40,905 bases of DNA from Paenibacillus cremeus (GTDB taxonomy: Bacteria; Bacillota; Bacilli; Paenibacillales; NBRC-103111), in assembly GCF_007786445.1 (NCBI RefSeq), contig NZ_VNJI01000063.1, positions 1 through 40,905 of the forward strand, read 5' to 3'. The position numbers and the translations under genes were made by a program. A model generated the notes under the pieces. The model saw nothing but the letters and a program-made list of their open reading frames with translations. It searched no databases and was not told where the DNA came from. This document shows, piece by piece, positions 24,422-32,772 of this stretch (positions are counted from its first letter, which is position 1; each line of letters starts with the position of its first letter).

Positions 24422-25369
24422 ATGTACGACTATCATCATCTTCACCATGTCAAGGAGCAGACCCGATCGAAGAAAACGTTATGGATCACGCTGATCCTGA
24501 CTTCATTTTTCACCATTGTAGAAATCATTGGCGGTTTAGTCTCCAACTCGCTCGCCCTGCTCTCCGACTCGGCCCACATGATTTCCGATGTGATCGCCCT
24601 TGGCCTCAGCATGATCGCCATTTATTTGGCAACAAGGCCGCCAAATGCGAGGTTTACCTTCGGATTTCTGCGGTTTGAAATTATCGCATCCTTCTTGAAT
24701 GGATTGGCGCTTGCCATCATCTCTGTGGGAATTTTCGTAGAAGGGATCCGCCGCTTTGTCCAGCCGGAGGCGATCAACTTCAAGCTGATGCTGATCATCG
24801 CCTCCATCGGCTTCGTCGTCAACCTTGTGCTTACCTTGGTGCTCAGCCGCAGCATGAAGGAAGAAGAAAACCTCAACGTGCAAAGCGCCCTTTGGCATTT
24901 TTTAGGGGATCTACTCAGTTCGGCCGGCGTTATCGTATCAGCAATCATCATCTATTTTACCGGCATTCAGTGGGTCGATCCGCTGATCAGTATGGTCATT
25001 GGGGGCATCATCTTCATCGGGGGCGTCAAAATCATTAAAGAATCGTACTTGATTCTCATGGAGTCCGTACCGGAGCGCTTCAACCTCGATGAAATCCGAC
25101 AAGCCATCCGGCAAGTGGAAGGCGTAGAGAACGTGCATGAGATGCACCTCTGGGCCATTTCGACCGATCATTATTCCTTGACTGCGCACGTGTTCATCGA
25201 CGATAAAATCCAGCCGTACTGCATCATTCTGGGGATCAATGAAACACTGAAGACGAACTTCGGCATCGAGCACTCCACCATTCAGATGGAGAACGCAGAC
25301 ATTCATCCGCATGGCGAATACGGCAAAGAATTTCTCCGCAACCGCAAAGACATCGCACCACAAGGCTAA
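24422..25369 (+). CDS. cation diffusion facilitator (CzcD-like Zn2+/metal exporter)
   Basis: The 315-residue protein has six membrane helices and a cytoplasmic C-terminal domain. Metal residues are in SDSAHMISD (His52/Asp56, helix 2) and HFLGD (His159/Asp163, helix 5), the HD-HD pattern of Zn2+-exporting CDF proteins. A His-rich start (YDYHHLHH) could bind metal before transport. It exports divalent metal in exchange for protons at the cytoplasmic membrane. ATG 24422 follows AGGTGA at a good distance; the frame also opens upstream at 24371 but without a site. The repeat array upstream is a likely control region. Confidence 0.92.
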   Translation: MYDYHHLHHVKEQTRSKKTLWITLILTSFFTIVEIIGGLVSNSLALLSDSAHMISDVIALGLSMIAIYLATRPPNARFTFGFLRFEIIASFLNGLALAIISVGIFVEGIRRFVQPEAINFKLMLIIASIGFVVNLVLTLVLSRSMKEEENLNVQSALWHFLGDLLSSAGVIVSAIIIYFTGIQWVDPLISMVIGGIIFIGGVKIIKESYLILMESVPERFNLDEIRQAIRQVEGVENVHEMHLWAISTDHYSLTAHVFIDDKIQPYCIILGINETLKTNFGIEHSTIQMENADIHPHGEYGKEFLRNRKDIAPQG

Positions 25370-25376
25370 TCAAAAG

Positions 25377-25432
25377 AAAACCTCCGAACCGGAGGGTGTG
25401 TCATACCCCATCAACGGTTCTGGAGGTTTTTT
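25377..25432. terminator. bidirectional terminator with inner hairpin
   Basis: AAAACCTCCGAACCG pairs with CGGTTCTGGAGGTTTT (one bulge), and the loop contains GGGT...ACCC. Six T follow on the plus strand. It is shared by the convergent CDF and GH88 genes. Confidence 0.85.
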
Positions 25433-25452
25433 CTGTCCATAACTACAAAAGC

Positions 25453-26586
25453 TTACGCTCGCTCGTACCAGTAGCCTGTAACGCCTTTTTCCAAACGCAT
25501 CAGCGCTTCCAGGTAATAATAGTCGCCCCAGATCATGTAGTCATCCGGCGCATTGCCTGCCCGGACGCTGTAGGAGCCATGCTCCAGCAGACCCTCCGCC
25601 TCCGGCTGACCGATGGTAGCGTAATTGTTCACCAAGGAGGTCATCGAACGCTGCAGCCCATCCTCGAGGAAGGCCCGCTCCGGATGATCCGCCGGCAGAT
25701 GGGACAAGAGCTCCAGCAGTCCGGCCGAGGTGATCGCCGATGCTGAGCTGTCCCGCTTCGTCTCCGCGTTCACCGGTGCATCGAAATCCCAGTACACCAC
25801 ATCGTCTTCCGGCAGGCGCTCCAGGAAGTAGCGTGCCAAGCGGAGCGACGTCTCCAGGTACTGCGGATTTTTCGTGTAATAGTACGACAAAGCAAAGCCA
25901 TAAATCCCCCAAGCTTGGCCGCGAGTCCAAGTGGAGCCGTCCCCATAGCCTTGGTGCGTCCCGCCGCGGAGCGACTCCCCGTTCTCCGGATCGAAGTAGA
26001 ACGTGTGGTACGAGGAATCGTCGCCACGCACTAGGAAGCGGCGCGATTTGTCGGCATGAATGATGGCCACATCGCGATAGGCGGTATTGCCGGTTTGCTC
26101 GTAAGCCCAATACAGGAGCGGCAGATTCAGCATGCAGTCGATAATGATCCGCCCGCCGTTTTTCTCGTCCCCTTCTCTACCCCAAGCCTGGATGTACCGG
26201 CCCTTCGGACGATAGCGAGCCATCAGCTTGTCCGCAGCCTCAAGCGTCAGCTGCTTCGCCGCTTCATCCTGTTCAAGGATCCATTGCGCCTTGGAGGACA
26301 GCGAATAGAGAAACCCGATATCGTGATGATCGAGCGCCTTGTTCTCATCCATCCGGTTGCGGAAGCTCGCCACCGTTCGCTCAGCGGCCTGCTTAAAGAT
26401 GTCATCCTGCGTGTACTCATAGCACAGCCACAGCATGCCGGACCAAAAGCCGTCGGTCCACTCGCTGTTGGCATTAAGCAAATACTTGCCGTCTTTGCTG
26501 ACATGCGGGAACAAAACGCCGTACCGCTCAATGTTCGCTCTTGTTTTTTGTACCGCGTCTTCAATCGCCTGTTTCCATAAACTCAT
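25453..26586 (-). CDS. glycoside hydrolase family 88 (unsaturated glucuronyl/galacturonyl hydrolase)
   Basis: The 377-residue protein has the alpha6/alpha6-barrel pattern of GH88. Asp89 in DHHDIGF and Asp150 in IIIDCMLNLP correspond to the two catalytic Asp of the characterised enzyme from Bacillus sp. GL1 (positions 88 and 149 there, recalled). GH88 enzymes hydrate the double bond of unsaturated uronic-acid oligosaccharides made by polysaccharide lyases. No signal peptide is present, so it acts in the cytoplasm. ATG 26586 follows AAGGAGT. The LacI-type regulator ends 38 bases upstream and probably controls it. The exact sugar (pectin, rhamnogalacturonan or glycosaminoglycan) is unknown. Confidence 0.92.
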   Translation of the reverse strand: MSLWKQAIEDAVQKTRANIERYGVLFPHVSKDGKYLLNANSEWTDGFWSGMLWLCYEYTQDDIFKQAAERTVASFRNRMDENKALDHHDIGFLYSLSSKAQWILEQDEAAKQLTLEAADKLMARYRPKGRYIQAWGREGDEKNGGRIIIDCMLNLPLLYWAYEQTGNTAYRDVAIIHADKSRRFLVRGDDSSYHTFYFDPENGESLRGGTHQGYGDGSTWTRGQAWGIYGFALSYYYTKNPQYLETSLRLARYFLERLPEDDVVYWDFDAPVNAETKRDSSASAITSAGLLELLSHLPADHPERAFLEDGLQRSMTSLVNNYATIGQPEAEGLLEHGSYSVRAGNAPDDYMIWGDYYYLEALMRLEKGVTGYWYERA

Positions 26587-26623
26587 ATGTCTGCACTCCT
26601 TAGAGAATAGGATGGGATGATGA

Positions 26624-27715
26624 TTATGACATTGCCGCGCCAGAAGGCCTCTGCCCTGTGGACATGCGCTGGATAAGACGCAGCGGGATGCGTATTTCCT
26701 GTTGCTCCAGCAATTGGTCGTGGTCGTCCGTGGAGTCGCCATCGGCCTGCTTGAGCCGGTTTTGCTCGCCAAGCTTCAGCAGCATTAAGCGCATGGCCAG
26801 CTGAGCCTGCTCATGGTACGGAATAGCGACCGTCGTCAGGGTCGGGTAGCACACCTGCGAGATGGGATCGTTGTTGATCCCGACAAGCTGCACATCCTCC
26901 GGAACCCGAAGCCCGCGCTTCATGACCGCCGACATCACGGTAAACGCATCAAAATCGTCAAAGGCCAAAATGCCCGTCGGCTTCCCCGGCTCTACCTGCA
27001 GAAGCTGCTGATCGAGCAGCTGCTCCAAGCCCACTGCCCCGTCTCCGGAGATCAATTCGGCCGTCACCGGCTCGGCCAGCCGCCGGACTCCCTCTTCGAA
27101 GCCGATTCGGCGCTGCTGATCCGTGGCATGGGCTCTTGCCTTGCCGACATAATACAGCCTGCGGCAGCCGTAGTCGTACAAATGCTGCACCGCCTCGATA
27201 CACCCGCCTGCAAAATCCAGGTTCACTGCCCCCGCGGCCAGATCGCTCGGCCAACCCCAGCCGTTGAACAGCACCAGCGGCGTCCCGTCGCCCACAATCC
27301 TGCGCGTCGCCTCCGTCGTCATCGCCAGCCCATGGCAGAACAGCCCGTCCACCCTGCGCTGAAGGAGCACGTCCAGATGACGCTGCTCGATTTCGGGGTC
27401 GAAGCCCGCGGCCGAGAACACGGACAGATGGTACCCATACGTATGCGCTTTCCGCTGCATCTCTTCGGCGAAGCGGCCATAATAACCGCTAAAGCTCGGC
27501 ACCAGCATTCCCAGCTCGTACGACTTGCGGCGGCTCAGATTGGCAGCCATCACGTTGCGGCGGTACCCGAGCCGCTCGGCGGCTTCTTCGACCTTGCGGA
27601 TCGTGTCCTCTGACATCGGCACATTGCGGCGGTTGAGCACATTAGAGACGGTCGCAATCGACACGCCGGCGGCTTCGGCAATATCAACGATGGTGATCTG
27701 ACGATTTTTACTCAT
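26624..27715 (-). CDS. LacI family transcriptional regulator
   Basis: The 363-residue protein has the LacI HTH (IVDIAEAAGVSIATVSNVLN), the hinge segment (RRNVMAANLSRRKSYELG) and a periplasmic-binding-protein-like sensor domain. ATG 27715 is preceded by AAAGGGG. It is transcribed with the GH88 gene and is expected to sense a uronic-acid breakdown product and repress both genes. A palindrome at the promoter (27751-27763) supports autoregulation. Confidence 0.92.
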   Translation of the reverse strand: MSKNRQITIVDIAEAAGVSIATVSNVLNRRNVPMSEDTIRKVEEAAERLGYRRNVMAANLSRRKSYELGMLVPSFSGYYGRFAEEMQRKAHTYGYHLSVFSAAGFDPEIEQRHLDVLLQRRVDGLFCHGLAMTTEATRRIVGDGTPLVLFNGWGWPSDLAAGAVNLDFAGGCIEAVQHLYDYGCRRLYYVGKARAHATDQQRRIGFEEGVRRLAEPVTAELISGDGAVGLEQLLDQQLLQVEPGKPTGILAFDDFDAFTVMSAVMKRGLRVPEDVQLVGINNDPISQVCYPTLTTVAIPYHEQAQLAMRLMLLKLGEQNRLKQADGDSTDDHDQLLEQQEIRIPLRLIQRMSTGQRPSGAAMS

Positions 27716-27750
27716 GCAGCAGGAGGCCCCTTTACTTCTAAAATCAACAA

Positions 27751-27796
27751 TTGAAACGTTTAAATAAAGTGTATACTTTACCACTCGCCACGTCAA
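27751..27796 (-). promoter_or_regulatory. promoter and LacI-type operator
   Basis: On the minus strand, TTGACG (27791-27796) and TACACT (27768-27773) are separated by 17 bp. TTGAAACGTTTAA (27751-27763), centred on CG like LacI/CcpA-family operators, lies at the start of transcription. Confidence 0.7.
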
Positions 27797-27856
27797 CCGA
27801 ATTCTTTTTTCGCCTGCGCAAACTAAAAAAACCAACCTGCTTCACATTGGAAGCGG

Positions 27857-28198
27857 TCAGTCTTTCGCTTGTTTCATACGCTTATGATGAAGAAAGTCGG
27901 TCACCTTTCTCACGTTCGGCTCCGAGACCGGCAAAAGCTTATTGCTGTCCCCTTCAAAATAGATCGACCGACGCTCCCGATGGTAGCCTGCAATGCGATC
28001 CAGTCGAACACTGTACGAACGGTCTACTTTGGTAAACGACAGGCTCTGATACGCCTTGGTTAGCTGATCAAGGGACGTAGGAACAATGAAGCGCTCGCTG
28101 AGCGTATGGACGGTGATCACATTATTGTGCGTTGTGAAATAAATAATATCGTCGTCTCGAAGCTCATACGCTGAGCTATCCTCCCGAAGCACCCGCAT
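27857..28198 (-). CDS. LytTR DNA-binding domain protein
   Basis: From ATG 28198 the 113-residue product is essentially a single LytTR domain: IIYFTTHNNVITVHT, a central FTKVDRSYSVRLDRI and SIYFEGDSNKLLPVSEPN toward the end. ATG 28198 is chosen because GGAGGG stands 8 bases upstream; ATG 28270 upstream in frame has no ribosome site. LytTR domains bind DNA in two-component or competence systems; here no receiver or sensor domain is attached and no kinase gene is adjacent, so it may act as a stand-alone regulator. Confidence 0.82.
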   Translation of the reverse strand: MRVLREDSSAYELRDDDIIYFTTHNNVITVHTLSERFIVPTSLDQLTKAYQSLSFTKVDRSYSVRLDRIAGYHRERRSIYFEGDSNKLLPVSEPNVRKVTDFLHHKRMKQAKD

Positions 28199-28328
28199 GC
28201 AGCCTTCCCTCCGCTCTTGATCGATTGCCAGTCGCGAAACGCCGTCTAAGGAAAACTTCAGACTTTTCATTTTCAATATACTTAGATTTCTGTACGTTGA
28301 CAAGTCAATAGTTCATCAACCCTATATT

Positions 28329-28370
28329 AAAAAAATAAACCTCTCCCCCTGCCGAAGCAGGAAGAAGAGG
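28329..28370 (-). terminator. intrinsic terminator of the sdhCAB operon
   Basis: On the minus strand, CCTCTTCTTCCTGC pairs with GCAGGGGGAGAGG (some G-U, one bulge) with a TTCG loop, followed by TTTATTTTTTT. Confidence 0.9.
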
Positions 28371-28382
28371 CTGCAGCCCGGA

Positions 28383-29150
28383 TTACATTCCGAGCCATTT
28401 TTTGAACAGGTGCTTCGTTGTATCGAGGTTCATCGCTGCGATCGAAGTCGTCAGCGGAATGCCTTTCGGACAGGAACGAACGCAGTTCTGCGAGTTGCCG
28501 CAGCCCTCAATACCGCCGTCCTCCATCAGGGCTTCCAGACGCTCCGCCTTGTTCATCTCACCTGTTGGGTGCGTGTTGAACAAGCGCACTTGGGAGATCG
28601 CCGCCGGTCCGATGAACGTCGTTTTGTCATTGACGTTCGGGCAGGACTCGAGGCACACGCCGCAGGTCATGCATTTGGACAGCTCGTACGCCCATTGACG
28701 CTTGGACTCTGCCAGACGCGGTCCAGGACCCAGGTCGTACGTACCGTCGATCGGGATCCATGCTTTTACCTTTTTCAAGGCAGTGAACATGCGCTCACGG
28801 TTGATGACCAAGTCGCGCACAACCGGGAAGGTCGACATCGGTGCGATGCGAACCGGCTGCTCCAGCTTGTCGATCAGAGCGGAACAAGCCTGACGCGGCT
28901 TGCCGTTGATGACCATCGAGCAGGCTCCGCACACTTCCTCCAAGCAGTTCGACTCCCAGCATACGGGAGTGGTCTTGCCTCCGCTCGCGTTCTTCGGATT
29001 ACGCTGAATTTCCATCAGCGCGCTGATCACGTTCATGTTCGGGCGGTAAGGTACCTCGAATTCCTCCGTGTATGGCTTGCTTTCCGGGGAATCTTGGCGG
29101 GTGACGATAAACTTCACCATTTTGTTTGCAGTCGCAGTAGCTTCGGCCAT
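28383..29150 (-). CDS. sdhB: succinate dehydrogenase iron-sulfur subunit
   Basis: The 255-residue protein carries three cluster sites: [2Fe-2S] Cys69, Cys74, Cys77, Cys89 (NCLEEVCGACSM), [4Fe-4S] CMTCGVCLESCP and [3Fe-4S] CGNSQNCVRSCPKG. It passes electrons from SdhA flavin to menaquinone at the membrane subunit. ATG 29150 lies just after the sdhA stop (29153), with AAGGATGG inside the end of sdhA, so translation is coupled. It is the last gene of the operon. Confidence 0.97.
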   Translation of the reverse strand: MAEATATANKMVKFIVTRQDSPESKPYTEEFEVPYRPNMNVISALMEIQRNPKNASGGKTTPVCWESNCLEEVCGACSMVINGKPRQACSALIDKLEQPVRIAPMSTFPVVRDLVINRERMFTALKKVKAWIPIDGTYDLGPGPRLAESKRQWAYELSKCMTCGVCLESCPNVNDKTTFIGPAAISQVRLFNTHPTGEMNKAERLEALMEDGGIEGCGNSQNCVRSCPKGIPLTTSIAAMNLDTTKHLFKKWLGM

Positions 29151-29152
29151 GA

Positions 29153-30913
29153 TCAAGCACCATCCTTTTTCTTATCGGTCGAATAGTCGCGCTTCCGAGG
29201 CTTAATCAAGGATGTATCGACGTCTTCCCATTCGATCTGCGGGCCATCTGGCGTCCATTTGGCCTTTGTGGTCTTCAGGAACTCTTCGTCGTTACGCTCT
29301 GGGAACTCTGGCTTATAGTGCGCGCCGCGGCTCTCGTTACGCAGCAAACCGCCGAGTGTCATCGCGTGTGCCAGCTCGAGCATGTTCCACAGCTGACGGG
29401 TATACGCTACACCCGGGTTATTGAAGCGAGCGGAGTCGTTCACGTTAATCTTGTGCCAACGCTGCTTCAGCTCGTTGATTTTATCGATTGTTTGCTCCAG
29501 GTTCTTGTTGTAGCGAACAACCGTCATGTTGTTGTTCATCCAGTCGCCCAGCTCTTTACCAAGCACATAAGCGTTCTCGTTGCCGTCCAGCTTCAGGATG
29601 CTTTCGTAACGGTCCGTATGCTGCTTCTTATAGCGGTCGAATACCGAGGAGGAAATATCATCGGCATGCTTCTTCAAGCCTTTGATATACTCGATCGCCT
29701 TCGGACCGGCCACCATACCGCCGTAGATCGCGGACAACAGGGAGTTTGCGCCCAAACGGTTTGCACCGTGGTATTGATACTCGCACTCGCCGGCTGCAAA
29801 CAGCCCTGGAATGTTCGTCATTTGGTTGTAGTCGACCCACATGCCGCCCATGGAGTAGTGAACCGCAGGGAAAATCTTCATCGGAATTTTCCGCGGGTCG
29901 TCGCCCATGAACTTCTCGTAGATCTCGATGATGCCGCCGAGCTTCACGTCCAGCTCCTTCGGATCCTTGTGGGACAGGTCGAGATAAACCATGTTCTCGC
30001 CGTTGATGCCGAGCTTCTGGTCTACGCAGACGGAGAAAATCTCGCGCGTCGCAATATCCCGTGGTACCAGGTTTCCGTAAGCAGGGTATTTCTCTTCCAG
30101 GAAGTACCAAGGCTTCCCGTCTTTATACGTCCAGATCCGTCCGCCTTCACCGCGCGCCGACTCGGACATCAGACGCAGCTTGTCGTCTCCCGGAATCGCC
30201 GTCGGGTGAATTTGAATGAACTCGCCGTTGGCATAGTATACGCCTTGCTGATACACGGCGCTGGCAGCCGTACCGGTGTTGATAACCGAGTTCGTCGTCT
30301 TACCGAACACGATCCCCGGGCCACCCGTCGCCAGAATGACAGCATCCGCGGAGAAGGTGTTGACTTCCATGCTGCGCAGGTCTTGTCCGGCAATCCCGCG
30401 GCATACGCCGTCGTCGTCAATGATCGCGCCCAGGAATTCCCAGTGCTCGTACTTCTTCACGAGGCCTGCCGTTTCCCAGCGGCGTACTTGCTCATCCAGC
30501 GCATACAGCAGCTGCTGACCGGTAGTAGCACCAGCAAACGCCGTACGATGATATTGGGTTCCCCCGAAACGACGGAAGTCCAGCAAGCCTTCCGGTGTAC
30601 GGCTGAACATCACGCCCATCCGGTCCATCAGGTGGATAATGCCAGGAGCTGCTTCACACATCGCTTTGACGAGCGGTTGGTTAGCCAAGAAGTCGCCGCC
30701 GTATACGGTGTCGTCAAAATGCTCCCACGGGGAGTCGCCTTCCCCTTTTGTATTAACAGCTCCGTTGATCCCGCCCTGGGCGCAAACGGAGTGAGATCGC
30801 TTCACAGGCACCAAGGAGAACAGGTCTACGTGAACTCCAGCTTCTGCAGCCTTTACGGTGGCCATCAGACCCGCCAAACCGCCACCGACTACAATAATCT
30901 TCGATTTCGCCAT
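29153..30913 (-). CDS. sdhA: succinate dehydrogenase flavoprotein subunit
   Basis: The 586-residue protein has the N-terminal FAD fold VVGGGLAGLMA, the covalent-FAD His region RSHSVCAQGGINGA, the substrate segment HPTAIPGDDKLRLMSESARGEGG and the C-terminal helical domain. It oxidises succinate to fumarate in the TCA cycle on the inner face of the membrane. Its length and motif order match the B. subtilis type. It starts behind GGGGGCGG, 15 bases after sdhC. Confidence 0.98.
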   Translation of the reverse strand: MAKSKIIVVGGGLAGLMATVKAAEAGVHVDLFSLVPVKRSHSVCAQGGINGAVNTKGEGDSPWEHFDDTVYGGDFLANQPLVKAMCEAAPGIIHLMDRMGVMFSRTPEGLLDFRRFGGTQYHRTAFAGATTGQQLLYALDEQVRRWETAGLVKKYEHWEFLGAIIDDDGVCRGIAGQDLRSMEVNTFSADAVILATGGPGIVFGKTTNSVINTGTAASAVYQQGVYYANGEFIQIHPTAIPGDDKLRLMSESARGEGGRIWTYKDGKPWYFLEEKYPAYGNLVPRDIATREIFSVCVDQKLGINGENMVYLDLSHKDPKELDVKLGGIIEIYEKFMGDDPRKIPMKIFPAVHYSMGGMWVDYNQMTNIPGLFAAGECEYQYHGANRLGANSLLSAIYGGMVAGPKAIEYIKGLKKHADDISSSVFDRYKKQHTDRYESILKLDGNENAYVLGKELGDWMNNNMTVVRYNKNLEQTIDKINELKQRWHKINVNDSARFNNPGVAYTRQLWNMLELAHAMTLGGLLRNESRGAHYKPEFPERNDEEFLKTTKAKWTPDGPQIEWEDVDTSLIKPRKRDYSTDKKKDGA

Positions 30914-30927
30914 ATTCGTCCGCCCCC

Positions 30928-31581
30928 TTAACCTTTCGCTACTTGCGGCAGCTGTCCGAACTCAGAGCCCGAGAACGCTGCAAAAGACATAATGAACATA
31001 ATGGACATCAGGATAAAGACGCCCAGCCAGATGTACGTCGACACCCGTTGTGCGCGAGGCCCTACAGTAATGCCCCAGCTGACAAGGAACGACCACATGC
31101 CGTTGCTAAAGTGGAAGACCGCAGCCAGGATCCCGATACAGTACAAGACGCCATAGAATGGAACGGTCGCAATTTCGTGCATGCGAAGACCGACTTGATC
31201 CTGAGGCAAGCCGAGCGCTACTTGCAACCGCGTTTGACTGAAGTGCCATACGACGAAAATAAACGTGATCACGCCGGTGACCCGCTGCAGCATAAACATC
31301 TGGTTGCGGAAGTAACCGTAGTTCGACACGTTGTTCTTAGCCGTATAAGCCACATACAATCCGTAAATGGCGTGGTAGGCGAGTGGAAGCCAAATGCCCA
31401 CAATCTCCAGCAGCAGGACCAGCGGAAGCTCATGCAGCCAGTTAACGGATTTTAGAAAGCCTGCGTGCCCGCCTTTGACGGCAGAATAGTTCGTAAGCAG
31501 GTGCTCGATCAAGAAGAAGCCGACCGGAATGACACCAAGCAATGAATGCAGCTTTCTGGAGTAATACGAGTTTTTAAACAT
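30928..31581 (-). CDS. sdhC: succinate dehydrogenase cytochrome b558 subunit
   Basis: The 217-residue protein has five hydrophobic helices and His residues placed for two b-type hemes (for example in FLIEHLLTNYSA and VVWHFSQTR). It anchors SdhAB to the membrane and passes electrons to menaquinone. It is the first gene of the sdhCAB operon, in the order used by Firmicutes with a single membrane anchor. AAGGGGGG precedes ATG 31581. Confidence 0.95.
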   Translation of the reverse strand: MFKNSYYSRKLHSLLGVIPVGFFLIEHLLTNYSAVKGGHAGFLKSVNWLHELPLVLLLEIVGIWLPLAYHAIYGLYVAYTAKNNVSNYGYFRNQMFMLQRVTGVITFIFVVWHFSQTRLQVALGLPQDQVGLRMHEIATVPFYGVLYCIGILAAVFHFSNGMWSFLVSWGITVGPRAQRVSTYIWLGVFILMSIMFIMSFAAFSGSEFGQLPQVAKG

Positions 31582-31636
31582 TGAACTTCATTCCCCCCTT
31601 AATTAAGGCTTGTCACGGTCCGTAAAACCATTTACC

Positions 31637-31665
31637 ATTGTACCCCCGCATATGGGGAGCGTCAA
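31637..31665 (-). promoter_or_regulatory. promoter of sdhCAB
   Basis: On the minus strand, TTGACG (31660-31665) and TACAAT (31637-31642) have the ideal 17-bp spacer. The spacer contains an imperfect palindrome, CCCCATATGCGGGG, that could hold a regulator. Confidence 0.75.
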
Positions 31666-31745
31666 CACAAAACACTACGATTATTTTCCATGGATCGACA
31701 ATGTTTTATACAGTAAACGGCAAAATATGTGAACAATGAGTGACA

Positions 31746-31799
31746 TATACATACTACTCCTGTTTCACTTATAATGGAAGTGCTGATTATTTATAATCA
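31746..31799 (+). promoter_or_regulatory. promoter and inverted repeat of the divergent lysR gene
   Basis: TATACA (31746-31751) and a perfect TATAAT (31770-31775) are 18 bp apart. TGATTAT-TT-ATAATCA (31784-31799), with perfect 7-bp arms, follows at the start of transcription and is a candidate LysR site. Confidence 0.55.
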
Positions 31800-31858
31800 C
31801 TTATGCTTTTGGTGCATAACAAGGCGTTCGAGAACGGTATAGAGGAGCTGAGGATCCC

Positions 31859-32764
31859 ATGGAATGGATCGATGTATTTACCGCTGTCGTGGAGCAAAAA
31901 AGCTTGAACAAAGCCTCGCAGCTCTTGAATCTTTCGCAGCCGGCCCTGTCTCGGAAAATCATGCGGCTGGAGGAAGAAATGGGCGTCGAGCTGTTCAAGC
32001 GAAAAGGCAAGCGCCTGGAGCTCAGCCGGGCGGGAGAAATCTGCTACGAGTTCGCCTTGGAGCAAAAGCGTTTGGAACGCAAGCTGCATCAAGCGCTGCA
32101 AGCCTTTAAAGAGGGCAATGCGCCGTCCAGCATCGTGATCGGTGCGAGTCTGACCACGCTACAATCCACCCTTCCCGATCTCATTACCATTTATACCCGC
32201 GAATACCCCAATACCGACATCAAGGCCGTTACCGGAAAAACGCATGAGGTCGTGCCGCTCGTCAAGGAAAAGAAAGTGAACATCGGGCTCGTCGCTTCCA
32301 AAATCGATGACCCCGCACTCACGTGTGTGCCTTTATTTGACGATCCGCTTTGCCTGGTGCTTCCGCTGAAGCATCCCTTCGCCGATGAAAGCACGCTCAG
32401 CATTCAAGACCTGCATGACCTGCCTATGATTTTATTTTCCCGGGGAACCTGGTACCGGGTGCTGATGGACGAGATGTTCCACCGCTGCGGCGTCCATCCC
32501 GATGTGAAGATGGAGATCGACTCCTTCGAGGCGATCATTCGTCTCGTCTCTACCTGCGAAGCGGCAACCCTGCTCCCCGAGTCGTATTTACGGCGCACTC
32601 TAATGGAGGACAACCAGCTGATCGTGCGCTTCATTCCTGAGCTGGAACAAACCAAAAGAACGACCTCCCTGCTGTTCACAGAGGATGCCGTTCATGAGCC
32701 GTCGATCCGGCGGTTTATCGATAAAGCGGTGTCGCATTATCAGGCGAAGTTTCCACCCGGCTGA
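31859..32764 (+). CDS. LysR family transcriptional regulator (divergent from sdhCAB)
   Basis: The 301-residue protein has the LysR HTH (SLNKASQLLNLSQPALSRKI) and substrate-binding domain. It lies divergent from sdhCAB across 277 bases, so control of sdhCAB or of itself is possible but not shown. ATG 31859 follows GAGGAG and GAGG motifs. Its stop lies 8 bases from the convergent antiporter gene, with a small CCCGG/CCGGG hairpin around it and no T-run. Confidence 0.9.
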   Translation: MEWIDVFTAVVEQKSLNKASQLLNLSQPALSRKIMRLEEEMGVELFKRKGKRLELSRAGEICYEFALEQKRLERKLHQALQAFKEGNAPSSIVIGASLTTLQSTLPDLITIYTREYPNTDIKAVTGKTHEVVPLVKEKKVNIGLVASKIDDPALTCVPLFDDPLCLVLPLKHPFADESTLSIQDLHDLPMILFSRGTWYRVLMDEMFHRCGVHPDVKMEIDSFEAIIRLVSTCEAATLLPESYLRRTLMEDNQLIVRFIPELEQTKRTTSLLFTEDAVHEPSIRRFIDKAVSHYQAKFPPG

Positions 32765-32772
32765 AACCGGGA

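Noticed and set aside
29318..30931. Long plus-strand frame opposite sdhA
   Set aside because: sdhA on the other strand is unequivocal; this frame has no motifs and is a codon-bias shadow.
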